Counted from the stretch's first letter, positions 27,325 through 36,561 are shown. The stretch is DNA of 64,000 nt from Rodentibacter haemolyticus (GCF_015356115.1 NZ_CP063056.1:806001-870000); one strand, 5' to 3'. A program made the numbers and translations. The notes: a model not told the origin generated them from the letters alone.

Positions 27325-28470
27325 TCAATTCAGTTTCCACTCCCCATTTACTACCGTACCAATTACTTGATAATCCGGTGTAAACACCGCTAAATTAGCG
27401 ATTTTCCCTTTTTCTACCGAGCCCAAACGATCATCAACACCAATGGCACGAGCAGGGTAAAGATTACTCATACGAATAGTTTCTGCAAGTGGAATTTCAA
27501 CAAATTCGACTGCATTTTTAATTGACTCCATCATCGTGATAGAAGCACCGGCGATTGTACCGTTCGCATCGTAACAACGCCCTTCCTTCACATAAATCGT
27601 TTTGCCTACAAAAGTGAATGTTTCTAGCTCTGGCCCCGCCCCTGCCGCAGCAATAGAATCCGTTACGATACATAATTTATCGCCTTTAATTTTCTTATCA
27701 ATTCGAACGTTGCCGTAATCAATATGTACGCCATCTACGATAATTCCCGTGTAAACATCAGAATCCAGCACTGCACCAACCACACCCATTGCACGCCCCG
27801 AGCTAATTGGCGACATTGCATTGTGTAAATGCGTTGCAAAAGTCGCACCTTTGCGAAAGGCGGTTTTTGCTACATCATAAGTTGCATTGGAATGGCCGAT
27901 AGACACGATAATGCCACTTTTTACAAAATCAGGGATATATTGTGCGGTTGGGTTTTCCGCTGCGATAGTTAGTTTGGTGATAACATCGCCGTTTTCACAG
28001 AGAAAGTCTTTCATTTCGGATGAGATTTCACGAATATATTCCGGACGGTGTACGCCTTTTTTCTCTACACTGATATAAGGCCCTTCAATATGTAAACCGA
28101 GTGCTTGATTTTTATGTTTGGCTAAATATTCACGCATAATTTTGACCGCACTTTTAATGCCTTCATCCGGTGCGGTGATAAAAGTCGGTAAGAAACTGGT
28201 GCAACCGGATTTTAAGTTGGTGGCTTGCATAATTTCTAACGTTTCTACGCTGGTTTGATCGTTAAACATCACGCCACCACAGCCGTTAAGTTGTAGATCT
28301 ATAAAGCCGGCAGTAAGATTATTACCCTGTAAATCAATGACTTTTAGATCTTTCTCCAATTCATTTTGCGGTATGACCGCTTCAATAATTTCGCCGTTGA
28401 TAACAACGGCAAAATCCCGTAATACTTCGTATTTTGTGTAAATAACACAATTTGTTAATGCGTATCTCAT
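27325..28470 (-). CDS. nagA: N-acetylglucosamine-6-phosphate deacetylase
   Basis: NagA removes acetate from GlcNAc-6-phosphate to give glucosamine-6-phosphate, the step before NagB. The 381-residue metal-dependent amidohydrolase has HIEGPYIS, HLHNAMSPISS (metal and substrate histidines) and IVTDSIAAAGA with the catalytic Asp. The start at 28470 has GGAAGAGAAG upstream. It is the last gene of the minus-strand nan-nag series. The 237 bp gap from nagB contains MITE copy B. Confidence 0.97.
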   Translation of the reverse strand: MRYALTNCVIYTKYEVLRDFAVVINGEIIEAVIPQNELEKDLKVIDLQGNNLTAGFIDLQLNGCGGVMFNDQTSVETLEIMQATNLKSGCTSFLPTFITAPDEGIKSAVKIMREYLAKHKNQALGLHIEGPYISVEKKGVHRPEYIREISSEMKDFLCENGDVITKLTIAAENPTAQYIPDFVKSGIIVSIGHSNATYDVAKTAFRKGATFATHLHNAMSPISSGRAMGVVGAVLDSDVYTGIIVDGVHIDYGNVRIDKKIKGDKLCIVTDSIAAAGAGPELETFTFVGKTIYVKEGRCYDANGTIAGASITMMESIKNAVEFVEIPLAETIRMSNLYPARAIGVDDRLGSVEKGKIANLAVFTPDYQVIGTVVNGEWKLN

Positions 28471-28500
28471 CTTCTCTTCCTAAAAATAATCCCAAAAAAC

Positions 28501-28671
28501 CGGCATTATGCTGCTGTTGCACAAATCCTTGTATTAGGCGAAGCCGTAACGGTAACGCACCAATTAACAGGGATTTATGATGAAACGGTGCGTTACGTGA
28601 AGCTCAACGCCCCCTACCTAAATAAAATATCAGAGATAAAATTCTCTTTGTGCGACTGATACATAATAATG
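28501..28671 (+). mobile_element. Miniature inverted-repeat element, copy B (nagB-nagA)
   Basis: The left end is CGGCATTATGCTGCTGTTGC and the right end is CGACTGATACATAATAATG. Near-perfect 8 bp repeats CAAAAAAC/AAAAAAAC flank it. The core (GGCGAAGCCGTAACG to CGGTGCGTTACG) closely matches copy A. It sits between two genes of the same pathway and probably lies inside their transcript. Confidence 0.78.
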
Positions 28672-28707
28672 AAAAAAACGACCGCACTTTCATGCGGCGT
28701 TGACGAT

Positions 28708-29514
28708 TTATGATAACACGCTGTGAATCGCGCGTTGTTCCAATTCTGTGAAGTATTTCACGGTTTTGACTTTCAACTCTTGTTGCGCCGATTCATCACA
28801 AACCAAAATAAAATGGCGGTGAAGTTGTAATGCGCTCACTGTCCACATATGATTCACCGCACCTTCTACCGCCGCTTGCACGGCAAGGGCTTTTTGATGC
28901 CCGGTTGCAAGAATCATCACTTCTTCCGCATCAAGCAGTGTAGCGACTCCGATAGTTAATGCATATTTCGGCACTTTATTTATATCATTGTCAAAAAAAC
29001 GAGAATTGGCGAGCAATGTATCTTGTGTTAGGGTTTTAATGCGGGTGCGTGAATTTAATGAAGAAGCGGGTTCGTTGAAAGCGATATGTCCGTCATTTCC
29101 CACTCCGCCCATAAAGAGATTTATTTTTCCGTAAGATTTTATTTTTTCTTCATAGCGGCGGCATTCTTCATCGTGGTTATCGGTGTTTCCGTTCAGGATA
29201 TTGATATTTTCCGGTTGAATATCAACGTGATTAAAGAAATTGTTATACATAAAGCTGTGATAACTTTCCGGATGTTCTTTCGGCAAGCCCACATACTCAT
29301 CCATATTAAATGTCACCACATTTTTAAAACTCACCTCGCCGGCTCGATAAAGTGCGATTAATTCTTGATAAGTTTTTAACGGTGTACTGCCTGTTGGTAA
29401 TCCAAGAACAAACGGACGTTCCGCCGTCGGTTTAAAATGATTAATCCGATCCACAATATGGCGTGCAGCCCAACGGCTCACTTGCTGATCGTTTTGTAAG
29501 GGAATAAGACGCAT
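28708..29514 (-). CDS. nagB: Glucosamine-6-phosphate deaminase
   Basis: NagB converts glucosamine-6-phosphate to fructose-6-phosphate and ammonia, feeding amino sugars into glycolysis. The 268-residue protein has the substrate loop LGLPTGSTPLKTY, the catalytic segment FNMDEYVGL, and GNDGHIAFNEP. Length is typical of the hexameric allosteric enzyme. It lies between nanA and nagA, flanked on both sides by MITE-type repeats (copies E and B). Confidence 0.97.
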   Translation of the reverse strand: MRLIPLQNDQQVSRWAARHIVDRINHFKPTAERPFVLGLPTGSTPLKTYQELIALYRAGEVSFKNVVTFNMDEYVGLPKEHPESYHSFMYNNFFNHVDIQPENINILNGNTDNHDEECRRYEEKIKSYGKINLFMGGVGNDGHIAFNEPASSLNSRTRIKTLTQDTLLANSRFFDNDINKVPKYALTIGVATLLDAEEVMILATGHQKALAVQAAVEGAVNHMWTVSALQLHRHFILVCDESAQQELKVKTVKYFTELEQRAIHSVLS

Positions 29515-29581
29515 AGTAAATTTCCTTTATTTTGACCTCACTTTTAGAGAACGAAAGTGCGGTTATTTTTCCATTTAATTT

Positions 29582-29710
29582 CGATATTATGTCGCACTTG
29601 CACAAAAAGAATTTAGTGATGTAGAAAGAGTATTGTATATCCTATTTCGTCCAAGTATTACCAGTGCGTAGTAATACGCCCTTCCAATCATTTGTGCAAT
29701 CGCCATACCG
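29582..29710 (-). mobile_element. Divergent miniature inverted-repeat element, copy E (nanA-nagB)
   Basis: Its ends belong to the same family (CGATATTATGTCGCACTTGC and the complement of CGGTATGGCGATTGC), but the 129 bp interior is different. The interior carries a short inverted motif around GCGTAGTAATACGC. No clear target duplication is visible. It ends 5 bp from the nanA stop codon. Confidence 0.6.
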
Positions 29711-29715
29711 TATTG

Positions 29716-30594
29716 TTATAAATATTTCGCTTTTAGTGCTTTGGCTTCGGCAAGCTGCTCCGGTGTTGCTTTTGCTGTCATCGGTTCACGGCAGTAGCCT
29801 GCCTCCACGCCTTCTAATTTGAGTAATTCTTTGATGGTTAAATATAAGCCGTTTGCTAAAATGCCTTCAATTAAATCATTAGTAACGTGTTGAATTTCCA
29901 ACGCTTCTTTTATTTTTCCGGCTTTTGCCAATTCAAAGATTTGACGGGCGCGCACACCGTTTACATTAAAGGTTGAACCAATTGCGCCATCTACACCTAA
30001 AGAGGCCGCCGGTAACATCATTTCATCAAAACCTGCCCAGATTAGGTGTTCTGGATAGGCTTTTTTCAAACGTTCTAATAAATAAAAGTCTCCGGCAGTA
30101 AATTTCACACCAAGCACTTTTGGATTTTTATAAAGTTCGCCGAATTGTTCAATCCCCATATTCACACCGGTTAAAAACGGAATGGAATAGACGATCATAT
30201 TATTTCCGGTTTCGGCAATAATGGTCTCATAATAATGTTTAATCTCAGGGAAACTGAATTTATAGTAGAATGGAGTAACGGCAGATAAGCTGTCATAGCC
30301 TAATTCGGTAGCATATTTGCCCAACTCAACCGCTTCGTGTAGGTTCACACTTCCCACTTGTGCGATAAGCGCAACCTGATCTTTCGCTTCATCTTTCGCA
30401 ATACGGAAAATTTGTTTTTTCTCTTCAGTCGAAAGCATAAAATTTTCGCCGGTAGAACCGCCCACATATAACCCATCGACTTTCATTTTATCGATATTGT
30501 GGCGAATAATCTGGCGTAAACCTTTTTCATTAATCGAGCCATCTTCGTTAAATGACACTAATAACGCACTGAAAATACCTTTTAAATCACGCAT
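29716..30594 (-). CDS. nanA: N-acetylneuraminate lyase
   Basis: NanA cleaves sialic acid to N-acetylmannosamine and pyruvate. The 292-residue TIM-barrel enzyme of the DapA family has GGSTGENFML (pyruvate carboxylate binding), the catalytic Tyr in IVYSIPFLTGV and the Schiff-base Lys in LGVKFTAGDF. It begins 9 bp after siaR, so it is translated from the same message. It is typical of the H. influenzae nan operon. Confidence 0.97.
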   Translation of the reverse strand: MRDLKGIFSALLVSFNEDGSINEKGLRQIIRHNIDKMKVDGLYVGGSTGENFMLSTEEKKQIFRIAKDEAKDQVALIAQVGSVNLHEAVELGKYATELGYDSLSAVTPFYYKFSFPEIKHYYETIIAETGNNMIVYSIPFLTGVNMGIEQFGELYKNPKVLGVKFTAGDFYLLERLKKAYPEHLIWAGFDEMMLPAASLGVDGAIGSTFNVNGVRARQIFELAKAGKIKEALEIQHVTNDLIEGILANGLYLTIKELLKLEGVEAGYCREPMTAKATPEQLAEAKALKAKYL

Positions 30595-30603
30595 AATTTT
30601 CTC

Positions 30604-31470
30604 CTATTTTATACGTTGCTCTAGAATTACATTGAGCGTTTTCTGCTTAGTCTGCACCGCTCTATCCTGTTCGCTTTGCACTAACAAAGCATAAATCAGA
30701 TCTAATACAAAAAGCTGGGCGATTTTAGTACCGATAGAATCCCCCTGCAATTTACCTTGTTTATTACCATTCACTAAGACAAAATCGGCAGATTCCGTAA
30801 TAGGTGAACGTAAGCTGTGAGTGATCGCCACCGTGGTTGCGCCGTTTTGCTTGGCGATTTTTAAAGCGTGGGCTGTTTCTTGCGAATAACCCGAATGACT
30901 AATTCCAATCGCAACATCATTAGGTTGTAATAATGCCGCTTGCATATACATAAAATGATTATTACCGGTGGCATCCACTTGGAAGCCGATCCGCATTAAT
31001 TTATTTTTTGCTTCTTCCGCCGTAATACCTGACGATCCCACCCCAAACAAAAAGATTCGATTTGCCTGGCGTATCGCTTTTACACTTTCTTCCAGTTGCT
31101 TAAAATCTAATAGATTAATACTCTCGCTTACGACATTGGAAATCGCATTTTGTAATTTTTGTGCAATATGATATGAACTATCCGCCTTATCAATATCCGT
31201 TTCCAATAACGGGTTATCAAGATTGTCTTTCGTTGCCAACTCAATTGAGAGTTCTAATTTGAAATCACTGAACCCTTTAAAACCAATAGAACGACAAAAA
31301 CGTACAAAGGTCGCTTCGCCCACATTCAAGTGAGCGGCAATTTCAGAAAGCGGGCATTGCACGACAAGATCCGGCGACATTAAAATCGTATCCGCTATTT
31401 TTTTCTCGGTTTTCGTTAAACTCTCATATAGTGAGCTAATCGTATTTAAAATATTGCCACTCTTAACCAT
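30604..31470 (-). CDS. siaR: RpiR-family regulator of sialic acid genes (SiaR/NanR type)
   Basis: The 288-residue product has an N-terminal RpiR helix-turn-helix (residues 1-77, CPLSEIAAHLNVGEATFVRFCRSIGF) and a sugar-isomerase (SIS) ligand domain at about 120-260 (IFLFGVGSSGITAEEAKNKL, GISHSGYSQET). In H. influenzae the orthologue represses the nan and siaPT operons and answers to glucosamine-6-phosphate together with CRP. It lies inside the operon it should control, between nanK and nanA. A run of ten G ends 3 nt before its start codon in the place of the ribosome site, so its translation may be phase variable. Confidence 0.93.
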   Translation of the reverse strand: MVKSGNILNTISSLYESLTKTEKKIADTILMSPDLVVQCPLSEIAAHLNVGEATFVRFCRSIGFKGFSDFKLELSIELATKDNLDNPLLETDIDKADSSYHIAQKLQNAISNVVSESINLLDFKQLEESVKAIRQANRIFLFGVGSSGITAEEAKNKLMRIGFQVDATGNNHFMYMQAALLQPNDVAIGISHSGYSQETAHALKIAKQNGATTVAITHSLRSPITESADFVLVNGNKQGKLQGDSIGTKIAQLFVLDLIYALLVQSEQDRAVQTKQKTLNVILEQRIK

Positions 31471-31473
31471 AAT

Positions 31474-31483
31474 CCCCCCCCCC
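31474..31483 (-). repeat. G10 homopolymer tract before siaR
   Basis: Ten consecutive C on plus (G on the coding strand) lie between the nanK stop and the siaR ATG, 3 nt from the ATG. They replace a conventional Shine-Dalgarno sequence. It is the only homopolymer of G or C this long in the window. Confidence 0.9.
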
Positions 31484-31493
31484 TAAAACCGAA

Positions 31494-32372
31494 TTATTTA
31501 AGTAAAACATCATTAACCCAATAGGCTGCGCCAACCAATCCGGCATCCGGCCCCAATCGGGCGGCGGTTAATTCACAGTGATAAACTTGCGGCATTTCAT
31601 TGAGAAAATGTTTAACCAAAGGTAAATAACCTTCTGCCAGTCCCACGCTGCCACCGATGACCACTTTTTGCATATCCAAACCGATTTTCAAATCCGCCAC
31701 CAAATTCGCAATGGCATAGGCGGAATGTTTTACAAGTGCGGTCGCTTTTTCATCATTTTTTCTGAAAAGTTCAAATACTTCTTTTGGAGTGCAAGGGCTT
31801 TCCCAGTTTGAAGCAGCCGCTTCAATCGCCCGTCCTGCCGCAATCGCTTCAACACAACCACGACGACCGCAACCACATAAAGGTCCGTTTGGATCCGCTA
31901 TCGTATGCCCGATATGACCTGCAATACCATTAGGTTCGGTGAGTAATTGATGATCCAAAATTAATCCGCCGCCGACACCGGTCGAAACGGTAATAAAAGC
32001 GAAATTAGCAAGTCGGGGTTGATCTTGTAACTGATATTCGGCATAGGCTGCCGCCTGTACATCATTGAGTAAACCGATAGGTTTATCCGTGTGGCGTGCG
32101 ATACTTTCTTTTAGTGGAAATTCGGCTAAACCGCCGAGGTTTTTCGGATTAAGTGCGGTCAAAATGCCTTGATTAATAATTCCCGTTGAGGCAACGGCGA
32201 CATAATCAAATCGACCGGCATAATCCATTAATAATCGTTCAATGGCTTGATGTAATGCTTTTGCGGCATTATCTTGCGGTGTCGCAATTTGTTGACGTGA
32301 AGTTATCTCACCATTTTTAACGATTGCCGCCGCAATTTTAGTACCACCGATATCCAGAGCTAAACAGCGCAT
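31494..32372 (-). CDS. nanK: N-acetylmannosamine kinase
   Basis: NanK phosphorylates ManNAc to ManNAc-6-phosphate. The 292-residue ROK-family kinase has the ATP phosphate motif DIGGTKIAAAIV at its N-terminus, the GLLNDVQAAAYAEY catalytic-Asp region, and the ROK zinc motif CGCGRRGCVEA near residue 155. It is 83 bp from nanE and 23 bp from siaR on the same strand. Confidence 0.96.
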   Translation of the reverse strand: MRCLALDIGGTKIAAAIVKNGEITSRQQIATPQDNAAKALHQAIERLLMDYAGRFDYVAVASTGIINQGILTALNPKNLGGLAEFPLKESIARHTDKPIGLLNDVQAAAYAEYQLQDQPRLANFAFITVSTGVGGGLILDHQLLTEPNGIAGHIGHTIADPNGPLCGCGRRGCVEAIAAGRAIEAAASNWESPCTPKEVFELFRKNDEKATALVKHSAYAIANLVADLKIGLDMQKVVIGGSVGLAEGYLPLVKHFLNEMPQVYHCELTAARLGPDAGLVGAAYWVNDVLLK

Positions 32373-32455
32373 AATAAATCCTTACTATTGAGGTTCGCTT
32401 CAAATAAACCCTCTGTAAAATAAACCGACAAAATATACCGATATTATTCAATCGT

Positions 32456-33142
32456 TTATTTCGCAGATTTCACCGCGTTCGCAAACCAGCCCACAATATG
32501 TTCAAGACGGGTTAGCGCAGATCCTACCGTAACAAAATCCGCACCGATTTCGATAGCGATTTTAGCCAGTTCCGGCGTGTTGTAACGCCCCTCTGCCATT
32601 ACACGGCAACCTGCGGCTTTAAGATCTTTCACTAATTGATAGTCGGGTTCTTCCGGCACGACATCACCCGTATAGCCTGACATCGTGCTACCGATAATAT
32701 CAAACCCTAATTTTTGGCAATGCAAACCTTCTTCTAAGTCGGCACAATCCGCCATTGCCAAGCAACCTAATTCATGGATTTTTTTGACCGCACTTTCTAA
32801 ATCAACCGGGCGCGGGCGATTCGTCCCATCAACAGCAATAATATCCGCCCCTGCTTTAGCAAGATCTTCAATATCAGATAGAAAAGGCGTAATACGAATC
32901 GGACTATCCGGCAAATCCCGCTTCACGATACTGATAATAGGTACATTCACCATTGGACGTGTCGCTTTTAAATTATCGACACCTTCAATACGAATACCGA
33001 CAGCACCGCCGATAACCGAAGCCTGCGCCATCGCAGCAACAATTTCCGGCTTATCCATTGGACCGTCATCGACAGGTTGGCAAGAAGCAATTAAGCCGTT
33101 TTGAATATGTTGAAAAATCTGTTCATGTGTAAGTTTAAGCAT
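32456..33142 (-). CDS. nanE: N-acetylmannosamine-6-phosphate 2-epimerase
   Basis: NanE converts ManNAc-6-phosphate to GlcNAc-6-phosphate, linking sialic acid breakdown to NagA and NagB. The 228-residue TIM-barrel protein has the conserved GADIIAVDGTNRPRP, MADCADLEEG and VMAEGRYNTPE segments and the phosphate loop FVTVGSALTR. It is the first gene of the minus-strand catabolic series and is divergent from siaP. Confidence 0.97.
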   Translation of the reverse strand: MLKLTHEQIFQHIQNGLIASCQPVDDGPMDKPEIVAAMAQASVIGGAVGIRIEGVDNLKATRPMVNVPIISIVKRDLPDSPIRITPFLSDIEDLAKAGADIIAVDGTNRPRPVDLESAVKKIHELGCLAMADCADLEEGLHCQKLGFDIIGSTMSGYTGDVVPEEPDYQLVKDLKAAGCRVMAEGRYNTPELAKIAIEIGADFVTVGSALTRLEHIVGWFANAVKSAK

Positions 33143-33270
33143 ATAACTGCCTCATTTTTCATTTAGACATATGCCTTTAGCCAAATTGCTAAAGTCTCCC
33201 TTGTTATACGACCGACATTATATAGAAAAATCACTCCAAACTAAAATATTTTTTGAAGTATATTTTTGTA

Positions 33271-33290
33271 AATGTGATCTACATCTCATT
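33271..33290 (+). promoter_or_regulatory. CRP-like site in the nanE-siaP divergent region
   Basis: TGTGA-N6-TCTCA at 33273-33288, with AA before and TT after, has one mismatch to the CRP consensus. In H. influenzae the same intergenic region is controlled by CRP and SiaR together. I cannot place the SiaR operator with confidence, although the surrounding 294 bp is rich in AT inverted half-sites. Confidence 0.7.
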
Positions 33291-33436
33291 TTTGAAATAA
33301 AACTCCAAAGTCTATTTAAAAAAACTTTTTTTACTCTTAGAATGCAAAGCGAATAAATCATTTTGGTTGAAATATTGCCAAAAATCATTCTCACGATAGC
33401 ACTATCAATTTGATAGATTTCAATAGGAGCAACATT

Positions 33437-34423
33437 ATGAAATTCACAAAACTTTTTCTTACGACTGCAATGACTTTTGGTATGTCTTCCGCCGTTTTGG
33501 CTGCGGATTATGATTTAAAATTCGGAATGAATGCCGGAACGTCATCTAACGAATATAAAGCGGCAGAAATGTTCGCTAAAGAAGTAAAAGAAAAATCAGG
33601 CGGCAAAATTGAAGTGTCTCTCTACCCTAGTTCACAATTAGGTGATGACCGTGCGATGTTAAAACAATTAAAAGACGGTGCGCTGGATTTCACTTTTGCA
33701 GAATCCGCACGTTTTCAGCTGTTCTACCCTGAAGCAGCCGTATTCGCTCTTCCTTATGTGATCAGCGATTATAATGTAGCGCAAAAAGCTTTATACGAAA
33801 CCTCGTTCGGTAAAGATTTGATTCAAAAAATGAATAAAGATTTAGGCGTAACACTACTCTCCCAATCCTATAACGGTACTCGCCAAACCACATCAAATCG
33901 AGCCATTAACAACATTGGCGATATGAAAGGATTAAAACTTCGCGTGCCAAATGCGGCAACCAACTTGGCTTATGCAAAATATGTAGGCGCAGCGCCAACG
34001 CCAATGGCGTTCTCCGAAGTCTATCTTGCTCTTCAAACCAACTCTGTTGATGGTCAAGAAAATCCGTTAGCCACAGTGCAAGCACAAAAATTCTATGAAG
34101 TGCAAAAATTCTTAGCCATGACGAACCATATCCTAAACGATAACCTTTATTTGGTAAGCAATGAAACCTATAACGATTTACCGGAAGATTTACAAAAAGT
34201 AGTGAAAGATGCGGCAGAAAAAGCGGCAGCCTACCACACTAAATTATTCGTAGAAGGGGAAAAAGAATTAGTGGCTTTCTTTGAAAAACAAGGTGTAACC
34301 ATCACTCGTCCTGACCTTGCTCCATTCAAAGAAGCGATGAAACCGTTCTATGCGGAATTTGTGAAACAAACGGGAGAGAAAGGCGAAGCGGCTTTAAAAG
34401 AAATTGAAGCAATCAACAAATAA
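33437..34423 (+). CDS. siaP: Sialic acid TRAP transporter, periplasmic binding protein SiaP
   Basis: SiaP captures N-acetylneuraminic acid in the periplasm and hands it to the SiaQM permease. The 328-residue precursor has a signal peptide ending in SSAVLA before ADYDLKFG, then a DctP fold. The conserved carboxylate-binding Arg lies in KGLKLRVPNA. I start it at 33437, where AGGAG lies 7 nt upstream. An earlier ATG at 33410 would spoil the signal peptide. It is followed by a hairpin and then siaT. Confidence 0.97.
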   Translation: MKFTKLFLTTAMTFGMSSAVLAADYDLKFGMNAGTSSNEYKAAEMFAKEVKEKSGGKIEVSLYPSSQLGDDRAMLKQLKDGALDFTFAESARFQLFYPEAAVFALPYVISDYNVAQKALYETSFGKDLIQKMNKDLGVTLLSQSYNGTRQTTSNRAINNIGDMKGLKLRVPNAATNLAYAKYVGAAPTPMAFSEVYLALQTNSVDGQENPLATVQAQKFYEVQKFLAMTNHILNDNLYLVSNETYNDLPEDLQKVVKDAAEKAAAYHTKLFVEGEKELVAFFEKQGVTITRPDLAPFKEAMKPFYAEFVKQTGEKGEAALKEIEAINK

Positions 34424-34430
34424 TTAACCC

Positions 34431-34458
34431 TGAGTGTGCCGATGACTTGGCACACTCA
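34431..34458 (+). terminator. Intercistronic hairpin between siaP and siaT
   Basis: A perfect 10 bp stem TGAGTGTGCC/GGCACACTCA with an 8 nt loop is followed by ACCTTTTCC. It lies 7 bp after the siaP stop. It is probably a partial terminator or 3'-end stabiliser giving much more binding protein than permease. Confidence 0.7.
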
Positions 34459-34500
34459 ACCTTTTCCTTCGTGTCGTCTCCCTTATTTATGGAGTGAAGT

Positions 34501-36351
34501 ATGAAAATCTTTAATAAACTTGAAGAATGGATTGGTGGCATCCTGTTTCTCGCCATCTTCGGTATTCTTGTCGCACAAATTTTATTCCGCCAAGTACTCC
34601 AATCTCCTTTAATTTGGAGTGAGGAACTAGCAAAACTGCTCTTTGTTTATGTAGGTATGCTTGGCATTAGTGTTGCGATTCGTAAACAAGAACATGTTTA
34701 CATAGATTTCTTAACAAATTTAATGCCCGATAAAATTAGAAAAGTTGCCAATACCTTTGTACAACTTGTCATTTTTGCCGGTATTTTCTTCTTTATTCAT
34801 TTTGGTATTCGCACCTTTATGGGCGCAAACTTTCCAATTGATGCCTTAGGCGGTATTTCAGAAAAATGGATTTTTGCCTCTCTGCCGATTATTTCCGTTT
34901 TAATGATGATTCGCTTCTTCCAAGCACAAGCGCAAAATTTTAAAGAGAACAAAAGCTATTTGCCCGCGACTTTTTTTATAGTAAGTGCGGTCATTTTATT
35001 GGTAGTTTTATTTTTTGCGCCAGATTGGTTTAAAGTATTACGCATAACAAACTATGTGAAATTAGGCTCAAGTGCGGTTTATGTCGCATTGCTTGTATGG
35101 CTTGTTATTATGTTTCTTGGTGTGCCGGTGGGCTGGTCACTGTTCATCACGACCTTACTCTATTTCGCTATGACTCGCTGGAACGTTGTTAATGCTGCAA
35201 CAGAAAAATTAGTCTATAGTCTTGATAGTTTCCCACTTCTCGCCGTACCTTTCTATATTTTAACCGGTATTTTAATGAACACCGGCGGTATTACCGAACG
35301 GATCTTTAGTTTTGCCAAAGCCCTATTAGGACACTATACCGGCGGTATGGGACACGTGAATATCGGTGCAAGTTTACTATTCTCAGGAATGTCAGGTTCT
35401 GCACTTGCAGATGCCGGCGGTTTAGGCCAACTTGAAATCAAAGCAATGCGGGATGCAGGTTATGATGATGACATTTGCGGCGGTATTACGGCAGCCTCTT
35501 GTATTATCGGTCCATTAGTTCCGCCAAGTATCGCAATGATTATTTACGGTGTCATTGCCAATGAATCCATCGCAAAACTCTTTATTGCGGGATTCGTACC
35601 CGGAGTGTTGGTTACTATTGCATTAATGGCAATGAATTATTACATTTCGAAAAAACGTGGCTACCCTAGAACACCTAAGGCCTCCCGCGCGCAACTTTGC
35701 TCTGCATTCAAAAAAGCATTTTGGGCGATTTTAACACCGTTGTTAATTATCGGCGGTATTTTCTCCGGCTTATTCAGCCCGACTGAATCCGCAGTCGTCG
35801 CCGCTACTTATTCCGTGATTATCGGTAAATTCGTCTATAAAGAATTAACCTTGAAAATGCTTTTTAATAGCTGTGTAGAAGCCATGGCGATTACCGGTGT
35901 CGTTGCATTGATGATTATGACGGTAACTTTCTTCGGCGATATGATCGCTCGCGAACAAGTGGCGATGCGCATTGCCGATGTATTCGTTGCCGTGGCGGAT
36001 TCGCCTTTGATGGTATTAGTGATGATTAACGCACTCTTACTCTTCCTCGGTATGTTTATTGACGCATTGGCATTGCAATTCTTAGTACTTCCGATGCTTA
36101 TTCCTATTGCAATGCAATTTAATATTGACCTCATATTCTTCGGCGTAATGACAACGTTAAATATGATGATCGGTATTCTAACACCACCGATGGGTATGGC
36201 ACTCTTTGTTGTGGCTCGAGTGGGGAATATGTCCGTTTCTACGGTAACAAAAGGGGTATTGCCATTCCTTATTCCGATTTTCGCTACCTTGATAATCATC
36301 ACGATCTTCCCACAAATTATTACGTTTATACCGAATCTATTGATTCCATAA
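34501..36351 (+). CDS. siaT: Sialic acid TRAP transporter, fused small and large permease subunits SiaQM
   Basis: This is the inner-membrane sodium-dependent sialic acid importer that works with SiaP. The 616 residues are a fusion. Residues 1-170 form the four-helix DctQ-like part (KIFNKLEEWIGGILFLAIFG, RQVLQSPLIWSEELAKLLF). From about 190 onwards is the multi-helix DctM part (FLGVPVGWSLF, GGLGQLEIKAM, GPLVPPSIAMIIYG, LGMFIDALALQFLVLPML). Sialate TRAP systems of Haemophilus and Pasteurella have this fusion. In H. influenzae nanM follows, but here a paired-uptake terminator and MITE copy D follow instead. Confidence 0.97.
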   Translation: MKIFNKLEEWIGGILFLAIFGILVAQILFRQVLQSPLIWSEELAKLLFVYVGMLGISVAIRKQEHVYIDFLTNLMPDKIRKVANTFVQLVIFAGIFFFIHFGIRTFMGANFPIDALGGISEKWIFASLPIISVLMMIRFFQAQAQNFKENKSYLPATFFIVSAVILLVVLFFAPDWFKVLRITNYVKLGSSAVYVALLVWLVIMFLGVPVGWSLFITTLLYFAMTRWNVVNAATEKLVYSLDSFPLLAVPFYILTGILMNTGGITERIFSFAKALLGHYTGGMGHVNIGASLLFSGMSGSALADAGGLGQLEIKAMRDAGYDDDICGGITAASCIIGPLVPPSIAMIIYGVIANESIAKLFIAGFVPGVLVTIALMAMNYYISKKRGYPRTPKASRAQLCSAFKKAFWAILTPLLIIGGIFSGLFSPTESAVVAATYSVIIGKFVYKELTLKMLFNSCVEAMAITGVVALMIMTVTFFGDMIAREQVAMRIADVFVAVADSPLMVLVMINALLLFLGMFIDALALQFLVLPMLIPIAMQFNIDLIFFGVMTTLNMMIGILTPPMGMALFVVARVGNMSVSTVTKGVLPFLIPIFATLIIITIFPQIITFIPNLLIP

Positions 36352-36355
36352 CATA

Positions 36356-36383
36356 AAAGTGCGGTCATTTTTGACCGCACTTT
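36356..36383. terminator. Paired uptake sequences forming the siaT terminator
   Basis: The perfect 12 bp inverted repeat AAAGTGCGGTCA/TGACCGCACTTT has a 4 nt loop. It lies 4 bp after the siaT stop. Confidence 0.85.
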
Positions 36384-36393
36384 GTCCTTTCTC

Positions 36394-36561
36394 CATTATT
36401 ATGTAGCAGTTGCACAAAGAGAATTTTATTTCCAATATTTATCGGGGGTAAGATATATTAAGCTTTGCGTAACGCACCGTTTCATCATTAAACTCTCTAC
36501 TAGTGCGTTACGGCTTCGCCTAACCGCACTCTACGATGATTATTTGTGCAAGTGCTACATA
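36394..36561 (-). mobile_element. Miniature inverted-repeat element, copy D (siaT-garK)
   Basis: The plus-left end is CATTATTATGTAGCAGTTGC. The other end reads, on minus, CCTATGTAGCACTTGCAC with the outermost bases decayed. The interior on minus matches copies A-C (GGCGAAGCCGTAACGCAC to GGTGCGTTACGC). No target duplication is recognisable. It lies in the gap between the two convergent transcripts of siaT and the glycerate kinase. Confidence 0.75.
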
